Assembly (NCBI GenBank): GCA_026706225.1
Contig: JAPOZE010000382.1
Span: forward strand, 1 to 14,521
Length of the DNA stretch: 14,521 bases
Source of the DNA: Acidobacteriota bacterium
GTDB lineage: Bacteria; Acidobacteriota; Terriglobia; Versatilivoradales; Versatilivoraceae
Direction of reading: 5' to 3'
Part shown: positions 1 to 7,705 of the stretch, piece after piece
Numbering within the stretch: position 1 is the stretch's first letter
Layout: each line of letters opens with the position of its first letter
Translations under genes and position numbers: made by a program
The notes under the pieces: generated by a model
Told to the model about the DNA's origin: nothing
The model's input: only the letters and a program-made list of their open reading frames with translations
The model's database searches: none

Positions 1-853
1 CCGAATCGTTGGTGATGAAGAGGTCGCAGCAGGCAATCATGGCGATCAGCTCCGAGAGGCTGGTCCTGCCTGACAGGACCAGCGGTCGCGCCGCCATGTG
101 CCCGCAAATGGCCTCCGCGATGGGTCGCTCCTGCCGGGAGCCGAACAGGATGGCTTCGACTCCCTGGGTGCGGATCAGCCGGTCCAGGACCTGGGCGTAG
201 CGATCTCCCATCCAGCGCTTGGCCGAACCGAAGGCGGCGCCCGGGTGGACGCCGATCACCTTGCCTTGAAATCGAACACCCTCCTGTTCCAGTCGCGTCC
301 TGGCGAGGGATCGGTCCTCCAGACGCAGCGGCAGCTCCGGCGTGGTCTTCTCAAGGGTCGGCGAGGGGGCGTCCAGGGATCTCTCCCGGCCCGCCAGCCG
401 TTCCACCAGGTCGAGGTAGTACCAGGTCTGGTGCCGCGCCCTCAGTCTTGGATCGATCGAAACGGCATGGGTCAGGAGCCAGCCGCGTGCATCCCTGCGG
501 TAGCCGGCTCTCAGGGGAATGCCGGCCAGCCGGGTCAACAGGGCGGCCTCGAAGGCGTTCTGCAGCAGCAGGGCGGCGTCGAAGCCGCCTCGGGAGAGCT
601 TCCGGACCAACCGGAGCCGCCCCGCCGTCCCCGCATGCCGGCCTTCGCGATCGTAGAGCCAGACGGCGTCCACCCAGGGACTCCCCCGGTAGATGTCGCT
701 GACCCAGGGCAGCACCAGCAAGGTGATGTGAGTCCGGGGAAGGAGCTGCCGAACCTCTCGCAGCGCTGGGATGGCCATCACCGAGTCTCCCACCCAGTTG
801 GTTCCCCGTATCAGCAGCCGTCGGACGCGGTCGCCTTCCAGAAACGTTTTCAA
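1..853 (-). CDS. waaF: ADP-heptose:LPS heptosyltransferase II (partial, 3' end outside window)
   Basis: Glycosyltransferase family 9 enzyme that adds heptose from ADP-heptose to the LPS inner core on the cytoplasmic face of the inner membrane. The 284 visible residues start near the family's N-terminal motif (RGTNWVGDSVMAIPALRE, residues 16-33), continue with the nucleotide-binding start of the second Rossmann domain (GVHPGAAFGSAKRW, 201-214), and end in CDLFITNDS, just before the conserved glycine of the donor site. About 60 residues are probably missing at the C terminus. The TTG start at 853 shares two bases with the lpxK stop (TTGA) and is preceded five bases away by AGGAG, so translation is probably coupled. 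The waaF rather than waaC assignment rests on the GAAFGSAKRW and TNWVGD signatures; another GT9 heptosyltransferase is possible. Confidence 0.87.
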   Translation of the reverse strand, partial: MKTFLEGDRVRRLLIRGTNWVGDSVMAIPALREVRQLLPRTHITLLVLPWVSDIYRGSPWVDAVWLYDREGRHAGTAGRLRLVRKLSRGGFDAALLLQNAFEAALLTRLAGIPLRAGYRRDARGWLLTHAVSIDPRLRARHQTWYYLDLVERLAGRERSLDAPSPTLEKTTPELPLRLEDRSLARTRLEQEGVRFQGKVIGVHPGAAFGSAKRWMGDRYAQVLDRLIRTQGVEAILFGSRQERPIAEAICGHMAARPLVLSGRTSLSELIAMIACCDLFITNDS

Positions 854-1893
854 CGGGACTCCTCGTCTAGCGCGCGCAGCAACATTTCCCGCAGGCCCTC
901 TCCCACGAACGCGAACGAGACCCGGGCGATCAGCACCCGAAGGGCCGGAGGATGCAGGGAAGCCGGCGGCAGGTTTTCGGCATCCTTTTCGGTAGTGATG
1001 GCGGTGCCCACCTGCAACTTCCGGCAGCGCTCGCCAATGGCGGTCAACTCCCGAATGGAGTAGCGATGGTGATCGCTGAAGGGAAGGGCTTGAACCAGTT
1101 CCACCCCCTGCTGTGACAAGCCGTCGAAGAACTGGTGCGGGTTGGCAAGCCCGGCGAAGGCCAGGGCACGGCATCCGGCCAAGGGTGCCTCCACTGTTTC
1201 TCCCAAGGCCGTTCTGCGGGCAACCGGCTCGACGGTCTGGGTCGAGCGGAAACAGGGCAGTTCCGGCTTGAAGCGCCGGAGCTCGCGGGTCAGCCTGTCG
1301 TAGTCCTTTCCGGGTCGAGTGCGGGTCAGGATGACCGCGTCGGCTCTGCGGAGAGCTTCCGGGGGTTCCCGCAGTTGACCCCAGGGGACCATTCGCCCGC
1401 CTCCAAAGGGGTTGGTCACGTCCACCAGGACCAGGTCCAGACAGCGGTGGAGTCGACGGTGCTGGAAACCGTCGTCCAGCAGGTGGAGATCGGCCGCCCC
1501 CCGACTCTCTATCCAGCGCCCGGCCCTGGCCCGGTCCTTGTCTACGGTGACCCGGGCCCCGGGCAGGTTCCTGGCGATGACCAGGGCTTCGTCACCCGCG
1601 AGGTCGGATTGGCTCCGGATTCGGCGACCGTCGGAGACCGGCAGCGGTCCCCCCCGGTGGCGTCCCTTGTAACCTCGCAGCAACACCGACACGGAGTAGC
1701 CGGCGCCCTGAAGAATGGTTCCCAGGGCGATGACGGTGGGCGTCTTGCCGGTGCCGCCCAGCGTCAGGTTGCCGACGCTGATCACCGGCCGTTGGAGGCG
1801 TTGGACCTTGCACCAGCCGGCGTCGTAGCCTCGGTTGCGGAGGCGGACGACCTGCTCATAGGCGCCGGAAACAAGCCGCAATGGCATCATCAT
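850..1893 (-). CDS. lpxK: Tetraacyldisaccharide 4'-kinase
   Basis: Phosphorylates the 4' position of the lipid A disaccharide precursor, the sixth step of the Raetz pathway, at the inner membrane. The 347-residue length is normal for the family. Visible motifs are the P-loop GNLTLGGTGKTP (41-52), LRGYKG (72-77), DEALVIARN (101-109), the family signature DDGFQH (140-145), and the late ITTEKDAENLP segment. The first 25 residues form the usual short amphipathic, membrane-associating N terminus. The ATG start overlaps the waaA stop by four bases (ATGA). Two further in-frame ATG codons follow directly, so the exact start among the three is undecided. Its position between the Kdo transferase and the heptosyltransferase fits one LPS core/lipid A operon. 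Confidence 0.95.
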   Translation of the reverse strand: MMMPLRLVSGAYEQVVRLRNRGYDAGWCKVQRLQRPVISVGNLTLGGTGKTPTVIALGTILQGAGYSVSVLLRGYKGRHRGGPLPVSDGRRIRSQSDLAGDEALVIARNLPGARVTVDKDRARAGRWIESRGAADLHLLDDGFQHRRLHRCLDLVLVDVTNPFGGGRMVPWGQLREPPEALRRADAVILTRTRPGKDYDRLTRELRRFKPELPCFRSTQTVEPVARRTALGETVEAPLAGCRALAFAGLANPHQFFDGLSQQGVELVQALPFSDHHRYSIRELTAIGERCRKLQVGTAITTEKDAENLPPASLHPPALRVLIARVSFAFVGEGLREMLLRALDEESR

Positions 1894-3194
1894 TTCTCGG
1901 ACAGAACACTGGCGACCCGATCCAGGATCCTGGCTCCGGCTCCTTGATTGGCCCGGATGATCCCGTAGCCGTTGGCGCCCAGCCGCCGGCGCGAGGCGCT
2001 GTCCCGAAAGAGTTCCAGGAAGCGTTCACCCAGTTCGACTTCATTCTGAACCATTATGCCGGCCTCGGCTTTCACAAAGTGCCGGGCCATCTCGCGAAAA
2101 TTGTTCATGTGGGGACCGAACAGCACCGGCTTCTTGAACAGGGCGGGCTCCAACAGGTTGTGTCCGCCCCAGGGGATCAGGCTGCCTCCCACGAATACCA
2201 GGTCGGCCAGGGCGTAAAGCACCGGCAGTTCTCCCAGGGTGTCCAGCAGGATGACTTCCGCCGGCGGGTTCCGGTCCTTGGGTATGACCATGTCGGACAT
2301 TTGGGATCGCTTGACAAAGCGGAAGGCTTGCGAGGTCAGCAACTGCTCCACTTCGGCGCAGCGACCCGGGTGCCGAGGAGCCAGCAGCAGTCGGGCTTGG
2401 GGGCACTCCCGCTGCAGCGACCGGAAGGCGCTCAGAACGGGCGTCTCCTCGTTGCTCCGGGTGCTGCCGGCCACCACCAGGAAGGGCGTGGAGGAGAGCT
2501 GCATGAGGGAGCGGAATCGGGCCAGCCTGGAATTGAGTTCCCGGGGCGGCTCGATTTCGTATTTCAGGTTGCCGCAGACCTCCACCTTGTCGGGGGGCGC
2601 TCCCAGGAAAATAATGCGTTCCCGGTCCACCGGGTCCTGCATGCAGCAGCAGTCGAACAGGCTCACCGCCCACGGCAACCAGCGGCGGAAGCGGCGATAT
2701 TTTTTGAAGGACCGGTCGGAGATGCGACCGTTGGCCAGGCAGACCGGGATTTTCCGCCGCCGGCATTCATGCAGGAAATTCGGCCAGATCTCGGTTTCCA
2801 GAATCAGAACCAGGCCGGGCCGCACCTGGTCGAGGCTTCGCCGCACGGCGAATTTCCAGTCCAGGGGAAAATGGAAGACCCCCGCCAGCCCCTGTCGGTT
2901 CTTGCGGGCCAGTTCCTGACCGGTTCGCGAGGTGGTGGAGAGAAAGAGAGGTCGTCCGGGCCACCGCTGCCGAATCTGCTTGACCAGAGGCAGTACCGAA
3001 AGCACCTCTCCAACCGATACGGCGTGGACCCAGATGCCGCCCGCAGGTCCCGTTCCGATCTCCCTGGGGAGAATCCCCAGGCGTTCGGACAAGCTGGAGA
3101 GGTACTTGCGATGGCGAAGGGCCTGAAACAGAAAGTAAGGCAGCGCCAGAAGGAAGGCCAGCGTGAAACCCAGGCTGTAGAGTCGCCGAATCAA
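1890..3194 (-). CDS. waaA: 3-deoxy-D-manno-octulosonic acid (Kdo) transferase
   Basis: GT30 glycosyltransferase (also called kdtA) that transfers Kdo from CMP-Kdo to the lipid A precursor, which is the acceptor for later heptose addition. In numbering from the longer TTG start at 3230 (446 residues), a membrane-associating segment lies at 17-37, the HAVSVGE motif with the family's catalytic glutamate at 69-75, ETEIWPNFL at 145-153, GSTRSNEE at 255-262, LAPRHPGR at 283-290, and FVGGSLIPWGGHNLLEPA at 346-363. I prefer the inner TTG at 3194 (434 residues), because AAGGGG sits six bases before it and the protein then begins directly at the LYSLGF segment, as family members do. The 3230 TTG has only a weak GGTGA upstream. 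First gene of the minus-strand LPS operon; a candidate promoter lies at 3293-3322. Confidence 0.94.
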   Translation of the reverse strand: MIRRLYSLGFTLAFLLALPYFLFQALRHRKYLSSLSERLGILPREIGTGPAGGIWVHAVSVGEVLSVLPLVKQIRQRWPGRPLFLSTTSRTGQELARKNRQGLAGVFHFPLDWKFAVRRSLDQVRPGLVLILETEIWPNFLHECRRRKIPVCLANGRISDRSFKKYRRFRRWLPWAVSLFDCCCMQDPVDRERIIFLGAPPDKVEVCGNLKYEIEPPRELNSRLARFRSLMQLSSTPFLVVAGSTRSNEETPVLSAFRSLQRECPQARLLLAPRHPGRCAEVEQLLTSQAFRFVKRSQMSDMVIPKDRNPPAEVILLDTLGELPVLYALADLVFVGGSLIPWGGHNLLEPALFKKPVLFGPHMNNFREMARHFVKAEAGIMVQNEVELGERFLELFRDSASRRRLGANGYGIIRANQGAGARILDRVASVLSEK

Positions 3195-3542
3195 TGCCTG
3201 CCCCTTCTGCCGTCTGCCAGGAGTCCGCAATCTTCACCGGGTCGCCGGAACCATGATCAAAGAGGGCTTGTTGTGAGCAACCTGTCGGTCCGATTGTGAG
3301 GTCTCGCGGTTGCCAAGGTCAAGAACGGCAGGAGGGGAACAAGTTGGCTGAGGCCTGCGTACACCCCCCTCCGCATCAGCCTTCGCCTGCGGCTCGGCGC
3401 AGCCCGCAGTCGAGCCGGAGGGGAACATACGCGGCGCTCCATGAGTGACGACCAGTGGCACGGCCACCAACGCCGCTTGCCGGCTCCGGAGCTCAATTAT
3501 TGTGCGTGTGTCTTCGGGTCCCTTCGTGGATAATCCCTCATC
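3195..3542. other. Divergent intergenic spacer between waaA and pgk
   Basis: This spacer separates divergently transcribed waaA and pgk and contains no convincing gene. Besides the waaA-facing promoter candidate it holds a 7-base inverted repeat, CGGCTCG (3390-3396) with CGAGCCG (3411-3417), and a small GTGGC/GCCAC hairpin (3455-3467). A pgk-facing promoter should lie here. The best I can see is TTGCCG (3477-3482) and TATTGT (3498-3503) with a short 15-base spacer, which is weak. No purine-rich ribosome binding site precedes the pgk ATG. Confidence 0.5.
3293..3322 (-). promoter_or_regulatory. Candidate promoter of the waaA-lpxK-waaF operon
   Basis: Read on the minus strand, TTGACC (3322-3317) and CACAAT (3298-3293) are separated by 18 bases. 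The -35 matches the sigma-70 consensus at five of six positions and the -10 at four of six. Transcription would begin near 3286, giving a leader of about 55-90 bases depending on the waaA start. The match is by eye only. Confidence 0.38.
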
Positions 3543-4733
3543 ATGAACAAGCTCTCCATTCGGGATCTGGACCTCGGTGGCCGGCGGCTCTTCATTCGGG
3601 CCGACCTCAACGTCCCCCTGGATGAGTCGGGCCGGGTTGCCGACTCCGCCCGGATTCAAGCCAGCCTGCCCACCATTCGCTACGCGCTGTCCCGTGGAGC
3701 CCGGGTGGTGCTGGCCTCTCACTTGGGACGGCCGCGGGGCCGGGTCGATCCGAGCCTGAGCCTGAAGCCGGTGGCCGCCGCGCTGGAAGCCGCCATTGGG
3801 AGGCCGGTGAATAGGGCCGGGGACTGCGTCGGGGAAGCGGTGGAGAGGCAAAGCAGGGGACTGGGCCCAGGCCGGGTTCTGCTGTTGGAGAACCTGCGCT
3901 TCCACCCGGAGGAGGAGGCCAACAGCGAAACCTTCTGCCGGCAGTTGGCCCGCCTCTGCGACTGCTATGTCAACGACGCCTTCGGGGCCGCCCATCGAGC
4001 CCATGCCTCCACGGCCGGCATGGTTCGGTTCGTGGGCGGGGGAGCGGCCGGCTTTCTGATGGAACGGGAACTCTCCTATCTCGGCAAGGCCCTGGAACAC
4101 CCCGACCGGCCCTTTGTGACCGTTCTGGGGGGAGCCAAGGTGTCCGACAAGATCGAGGTCATCGAGAACCTGATGCAGCGCGTGGACGGGATGCTGGTGG
4201 GTGGGGGGATGGCCTACACTTTCCTGCGGGCCCGGGGGGTGGAGGTGGGGAGGTCCCTGGTGGAAGAGGACAAGATCCCGCTGGCAAGGGATCTGCTGCG
4301 GAAAGCGGAGCAGGCGGGGATTCCCCTGGTGCTGCCCGTCGATCACGTCGTCACCTGCAAACTGGAGCCCGACGCCCCGAGCCGGGTGACTTCCATTGGG
4401 GAGACCGGGCCGGAGTGGATGGGGGTCGATATCGGCCCCGAAACCCGCTCCCGTTTTCGGAAGATCCTCGCCACGGCCCGAACCCTTCTCTGGAACGGGC
4501 CGGTGGGCGTGTTCGAGATCGACCGCTTTGCCGGAGGCACCCTGTCCCTGGCCCAGGCCGCGGCGGCCAGCGCGGCGACCACGATCGTGGGCGGAGGCGA
4601 TTCGATTGCCGCCGTCCGCCGGGCGGGTGTCGCCGACCGAATCACGCACATTTCGACAGGCGGCGGGGCGTCGCTGGAATTTCTGAGTGGCCGGAAACTG
4701 CCGGGCGTGGAGTCGCTGAGCGACAGAGCTTGA
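3543..4733 (+). CDS. pgk: Phosphoglycerate kinase
   Basis: Cytoplasmic glycolytic enzyme that interconverts 1,3-bisphosphoglycerate plus ADP and 3-phosphoglycerate plus ATP. The 396-residue protein has the family's usual length and full motif set: [13 protein letters not shown] (16-28), SHLGRPRG (59-66), [12 protein letters not shown] (116-127), [15 protein letters not shown] (142-156), [15 protein letters not shown] (196-210), WNGPVGVFE (317-325), the nucleotide-binding GGGDS (350-354) and [10 protein letters not shown] (371-380). The start is fixed by homology of [11 protein letters not shown] to other Pgk N termini. No clear Shine-Dalgarno sequence precedes the ATG, unlike every other gene in this cluster. 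tpiA follows after 29 bases, and the two genes are probably cotranscribed. Confidence 0.98.
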   Translation: MNKLSIRDLDLGGRRLFIRADLNVPLDESGRVADSARIQASLPTIRYALSRGARVVLASHLGRPRGRVDPSLSLKPVAAALEAAIGRPVNRAGDCVGEAVERQSRGLGPGRVLLLENLRFHPEEEANSETFCRQLARLCDCYVNDAFGAAHRAHASTAGMVRFVGGGAAGFLMERELSYLGKALEHPDRPFVTVLGGAKVSDKIEVIENLMQRVDGMLVGGGMAYTFLRARGVEVGRSLVEEDKIPLARDLLRKAEQAGIPLVLPVDHVVTCKLEPDAPSRVTSIGETGPEWMGVDIGPETRSRFRKILATARTLLWNGPVGVFEIDRFAGGTLSLAQAAAASAATTIVGGGDSIAAVRRAGVADRITHISTGGGASLEFLSGRKLPGVESLSDRA

Positions 4734-4762
4734 GCCCCCACCGCCTTCGGAGGAACACTCCC

Positions 4763-5536
4763 ATGGAATCCCCAACCCCCAGCAGGCGCCCGGTCATTGC
4801 CGGGAATTGGAAGATGCACCGGACGGTCCGGGAAAGCGTGGAGCTGATCCGGCAACTGAGGCCCCTGGTGGAAGCCTCGCGCCATTGCGACGTCGTGGTG
4901 GCGCCCCCTTTCACCTCCCTTTGGGCCGCGGCCCGGGCCGCTGAGGGCAGCCCCATCGCCATCGCTGCGCAGGATCTCCACTGGGAGAGCCAGGGGGCCT
5001 TTACCGGCGAGGTTTCCCCGGGCATGGTGGCCGAGGCCGGCTGCCGCTTCGCCATCCTGGGACACTCCGAGCGGCGCAGCCTGTTCGGCGAGACCAGCCG
5101 GGCCGTCTGCCGCAAGGCCGCGGCAGCTCTCAAAGCGGGTCTCACCCCCATCGTCTGCCTGGGAGAACAGCTCGCGGAGCGCGAGTCCGGACGGACCGAA
5201 GAGGTCGTCGGCGCCCAGTTTCGGCAGTCGCTGGCCGGCTTGACAGGGGGTGCCCTTTCCCGTACGATGATCGCGTACGAACCGGTGTGGGCGATCGGTA
5301 CCGGGCGGGCGGCAACTCCGGAGATGGCCCAGGATGTCCACGCCTTCATTCGGAGCGTGGCTGCGGAGGTCTTCGGTGGGCAGGCGGCCGAGCAATTGCC
5401 CATCCTTTACGGCGGCAGCGTCAAGCCGGAAAACGTGGACGGGTTGATGGCCCGGGCCGACATCGACGGTGCCCTGGTGGGCGGGGCAAGTCTGAAGGCC
5501 GAATCCTTTGCCGCAATAGTCAACTTTCAGGCCTAA
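4763..5536 (+). CDS. tpiA: Triosephosphate isomerase
   Basis: Interconverts dihydroxyacetone phosphate and glyceraldehyde 3-phosphate in glycolysis and gluconeogenesis. The 257-residue TIM-barrel protein shows the substrate-binding NWKM (Asn15, Lys17), the electrophilic histidine in ILGHSERR (His101), the catalytic glutamate in AYEPVWAIGTG (Glu173, with flexible loop 6 following), and the phosphate-binding YGGSVKPEN (216-224) and GALVGGASL (236-244) segments. The reading frame stays open upstream into pgk, but the ATG at 4763 is the true start: GGAGGA lies eight bases before it and the protein then begins close to the conserved NWKM. Its stop codon TAA overlaps the ATG of secG by one base (TAATG). 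Confidence 0.98.
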   Translation: MESPTPSRRPVIAGNWKMHRTVRESVELIRQLRPLVEASRHCDVVVAPPFTSLWAAARAAEGSPIAIAAQDLHWESQGAFTGEVSPGMVAEAGCRFAILGHSERRSLFGETSRAVCRKAAAALKAGLTPIVCLGEQLAERESGRTEEVVGAQFRQSLAGLTGGALSRTMIAYEPVWAIGTGRAATPEMAQDVHAFIRSVAAEVFGGQAAEQLPILYGGSVKPENVDGLMARADIDGALVGGASLKAESFAAIVNFQA

Positions 5537-5919
5537 TGGCACTGCTACTGCAAATCATCCATGTGATAGTCTGCCTGATGTTGGTCCTGATTGTGCTGCT
5601 GCAGTCGGGGAAGGGCGCGGACCTGGCAGGCGCCTTCGGTGGGGGCGGTTCCCAGACAGCCTTCGGAGCGAGGGGCACGGCCACGTTTCTTTCCAAGCTG
5701 ACCACCGGTGCAGCCATCATATTCATGGCTACCTCCTTTACTCTATCGCTGCTGACGTCTCAGGACGAAGGTCGCTCCATCATGCAGGACACGGCCGCGA
5801 CTGCCCCCCAGGAAGCGGCTCCCGCTGAGAGTCCGGCGGCCGCTCCAGCCCCTCAGTCGTCAGAGAGCCCGGCAGCGCCGGTCCAGGAGGATGAGTCCGG
5901 CTCCCAGCGGGCGGAATGA
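5536..5919 (+). CDS. secG: Preprotein translocase subunit SecG
   Basis: Small inner-membrane subunit of the SecYEG protein-conducting channel. The 127-residue protein has the two expected membrane helices (about 3-23 and 52-72) joined by the conserved glycine-rich loop, in which LLQSGKGADLAGAFGGGGSQ and the following TAFGARG are typical of SecG. After residue 75 comes a low-complexity tail of about 50 residues rich in Ala, Pro, Ser, Gln and Glu, longer than in E. coli SecG and acidic at the end. The ATG overlaps the tpiA stop, which implies translational coupling. A tpiA-secG-tRNA-Leu order occurs in other bacteria as well. Confidence 0.94.
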   Translation: MALLLQIIHVIVCLMLVLIVLLQSGKGADLAGAFGGGGSQTAFGARGTATFLSKLTTGAAIIFMATSFTLSLLTSQDEGRSIMQDTAATAPQEAAPAESPAAAPAPQSSESPAAPVQEDESGSQRAE

Positions 5920-5951
5920 CACCCGCTCTCCCAGGGAGCCCAGTCTGGCGT

Positions 5952-6036
5952 GCGGAAGTGGTGGAATTGGCAGACACACCATCTTGAGGGGGTGGCGGCG
6001 CAAGCCATGCGGGTTCAAGTCCCGCCTTCCGCACCA
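5952..6036 (+). tRNA. tRNA-Leu, anticodon GAG
   Basis: An 85-base class II tRNA with an encoded CCA end (6034-6036). The acceptor stem pairs GCGGAAG (5952-5958) with CTTCCGC. The anticodon stem pairs CCATC with GGTGG around the loop TTGAGGG, which places anticodon GAG at 5986-5988 (reads CUC and CUU). A long variable arm with stem GGC/GCC and loop GCAA follows, and the T arm is GCGGG-TTCAAGT-CCCGC. The variable arm and the D-loop sequence AATTGGCAGAC are typical of leucine tRNAs. It starts 32 bases after secG and may be processed from the same transcript. Confidence 0.96.
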
Positions 6037-6212
6037 ACACTCTACCCGTTCCTTCGCGCGTTCGACTCATCTCCGGAGACACTACAGCGACGGCTTCCCG
6101 CCCGTCGGACCCGCCGCTCGGGAAGCGGTGCGGCCCAGCCGGTCGTCGATGCCCCCGCGACAGCTTGGCTTGCATCCGCATGGGGCTCGGGTGTGCCGGT
6201 CGCCGATCGGTT

Positions 6213-6638
6213 TCAGTTCTTGAAGAGGGCGTCGAAGGCTTCCCGGGCCGTCTTGGGGCCGCGAGCAGCCGGGGTGAAGGAGGTGGTTTGTCGTTCGATG
6301 GTCTTCTTGGCCACGAACAGGCCGCACTGGTTGCGTGCCCCTTTTCGGGGAATGCGTTCCGGGATCTTCTGAGTGCATTCCAGGCGGGCCGAGGTATCGA
6401 AGAACACGCACTGCCGGCAGGTATGGAGGTCGGCCCCGCACTTGGGACACTGGGTTTCCAGCCCGATATCGTGCGATGTGGTCGCCCCGCACATGGTGCA
6501 GCGGACCACCTCCTGAAACCCCGGCATCGGCTTGGCTCGAAATTCGGGGGCGCCTCGGGGCCTGGAGGGTCTTCGGACCCGGGGCCGCGACTCCCGTTCG
6601 TTGTCCTGATAACCGGGTTGGCGGTATTTTCTCGACAT
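6213..6638 (-). CDS. Conserved zinc-ribbon protein of unknown function
   Basis: A 141-residue soluble protein whose function I cannot name. The first 45 residues are rich in Arg and Pro with no predicted fold. They are followed by eight cysteines: a CTMC/CPKC pair (47, 50, 64, 67), which makes a standard zinc ribbon, and CRQC (74, 77) with Cys88 and Cys105, which could form a second zinc site. The core HTCRQCVFFDTSARLECTQ and the following IPERIP segment look strongly conserved; from memory they resemble small hypothetical proteins of Acidobacteriota. The C terminus ends in AREAFDALFKN, a likely short helix. It is transcribed convergently with the pgk-tpiA-secG-tRNA cluster and divergently from the respiratory operon. 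The ATG at 6638 has only a weak GAGAA upstream. The basic N terminus suggests nucleic-acid binding, but that is a guess. Confidence 0.8.
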   Translation of the reverse strand: MSRKYRQPGYQDNERESRPRVRRPSRPRGAPEFRAKPMPGFQEVVRCTMCGATTSHDIGLETQCPKCGADLHTCRQCVFFDTSARLECTQKIPERIPRKGARNQCGLFVAKKTIERQTTSFTPAARGPKTAREAFDALFKN

Positions 6639-6747
6639 CGGGTTCTCGCGGTTGCAGGCAGGCCCGGACGGGTGCCCGGGTGTCGGCTCACTTGCTCAGC
6701 AGCACCTGGGATGGGGAATCATTGCTGACTGGTCACGTGTGCGGGCC

Positions 6748-6778
6748 ATTATACGTTGAATGGAAAAGGACGGGGCAA
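6748..6778 (-). promoter_or_regulatory. Candidate promoter of the zinc-ribbon gene
   Basis: On the minus strand there is a perfect TATAAT (6753-6748). The best -35 is TTGCCC (6778-6773), four of six matches, with a long 19-base spacer. Transcription would start near 6741, about 100 bases before the zinc-ribbon ATG. Confidence 0.45.
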
Positions 6779-6874
6779 TAAAATTTTGACGGGCTGCGGC
6801 TCCAACCACGCCGGGAAATGGGGGGCAACAGGTTTCAGAGCTGTTTTCGGAAGGTCATCCCTGTCACCGGGCTA

Positions 6875-6902
6875 TTGACAATCCCCGTTTTTAGACTAAA
6901 AT
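6875..6902 (+). promoter_or_regulatory. Sigma-70-type promoter of the bc-complex operon
   Basis: A consensus -35, TTGACA (6875-6880), and a near-consensus -10, TAAAAT (6897-6902), are separated by 16 bases. Transcription would start near 6909, leaving a leader of about 105 bases before the Rieske ATG at 7015. It is the best promoter match in the window and is correctly oriented for the respiratory genes. Confidence 0.65.
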
Positions 6903-7014
6903 CTGGATACTTCCGTAGTCGGCGCACCTTCTTGCTCGCCGCCCAACATTTTGCCTAGCATTCAAAATTCAACCTGACTCCGTCAGTCACCCCTCGGAAC
7001 CCTTGGAGGAGTGG

Positions 7015-7650
7015 ATGCCAAATACTGAAAGTAACGGTCCGAAGCAACCCCAAACCGGTGCGACTCGGAGAGCGGTGCCTCCAAGGCGGACGCCGCCCGC
7101 CAAGGTTCAGGAAAAACCCAAGGCGGGGTTGCTATCGAGGATCCTGAATCTCTTCGGGGGAGGCGAGTCGGTCGATCCCGCCAAGCGCCGCCGCCGCACG
7201 GTGCAGGCCCTGGTTACGGGGTTCCTGGGAATCAATTTCTTCATGTTCCTGCGGTTCTTCTTTCCCAGAACTCTGTTCGAGCCCAAGACGGTGTTCCGCA
7301 TTGGATATCCTTCCGACTTCGGATACGGAGTGGATACCAAGTTCCAGAAAAGGCGGATCTGGGTGGTGCGCGACGCCGAGGGGCTCTTTGTGGTTTACGC
7401 CCGCTGCACGCACCTGGGATGCACTCCGGACTGGAAGCCCAGCGAGAACAAGTTCAAGTGTCCCTGCCACGGAAGCGGTTACGACAGCGAGGGAATCAAT
7501 TTCGAAGGCCCGGCTCCGCGTCCCCTGGACCGCGCCAAGGTTGAGCTCGACGCCGAAGGGCAGATCGTGGTGGACACCAGCGTCCTCTACGAATGGCCCA
7601 AGGGAATGCGGTCCGAGTTCCGGGACGAGGGGGCGTTTCTACAGTTGTAG
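7015..7650 (+). CDS. Rieske [2Fe-2S] iron-sulfur protein of the bc complex
   Basis: Takes the first electron from quinol at the outer face of the membrane and passes it to the c-type heme partner. In the 211-residue protein a charged cytoplasmic N terminus (1-62) ends in KRRRRT, a twin-arginine-like signal ahead of one membrane helix (about 63-85), as expected for a Tat-exported, membrane-anchored Rieske protein. The cluster motifs are CTHLGC (131-136) and CPCHGSGY (149-156): Cys131, His133, Cys149 and His152 should bind the cluster, with Cys136 and Cys151 forming the disulfide. An in-frame TTG at 7003 would add four residues, but GGAGGA at 7005-7010 sits correctly for the ATG at 7015. First gene of the operon, behind a strong promoter; the cytochrome b gene follows after 55 bases. 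Confidence 0.95.
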   Translation: MPNTESNGPKQPQTGATRRAVPPRRTPPAKVQEKPKAGLLSRILNLFGGGESVDPAKRRRRTVQALVTGFLGINFFMFLRFFFPRTLFEPKTVFRIGYPSDFGYGVDTKFQKRRIWVVRDAEGLFVVYARCTHLGCTPDWKPSENKFKCPCHGSGYDSEGINFEGPAPRPLDRAKVELDAEGQIVVDTSVLYEWPKGMRSEFRDEGAFLQL

Positions 7651-7705
7651 CCGGTAGCCGATCTTCGTTACGGGAGTTGCAAGTATCCATCCGAGGAGTC
7701 GTTTC

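Larger units (their letters stand above)
6639..7014. other. Divergent control region between the zinc-ribbon gene and the respiratory operon
   Basis: This 376-base spacer is clearly more A+T-rich than the flanking genes and contains no credible gene. It holds one promoter candidate facing each way (6748-6778 minus, 6875-6902 plus), separated by about 100 bases. That leaves a leader of about 100 bases on each side. I saw no riboswitch or convincing operator in it. Confidence 0.6.

Noticed and set aside
98..1063. Plus-strand open frame (321 codons) opposite waaF and the end of lpxK
   Set aside because: The minus strand encodes two recognisable LPS enzymes here; the plus frame shows no family features.
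1881..3299. Plus-strand open frame (472 codons) opposite waaA
   Set aside because: It is an antisense shadow of a clear Kdo transferase, with no domain of its own.
3257..3496. 79-codon minus-strand open frame in the waaA-pgk spacer
   Set aside because: No recognisable domain and Arg/Pro-rich composition; the stretch also holds the likely waaA promoter.
3234..4775. Minus-strand open frame (513 codons) opposite pgk
   Set aside because: It lies entirely over pgk, which has every family motif, and its translation is low-complexity Gly/Pro/His-rich sequence.
6088..6133. Two small hairpins (6088-6107 and 6111-6133) as terminators between the tRNA and the zinc-ribbon gene
   Set aside because: The stems are only 5-6 pairs with an 8-base loop or a bulge, and no T-run follows on either strand.
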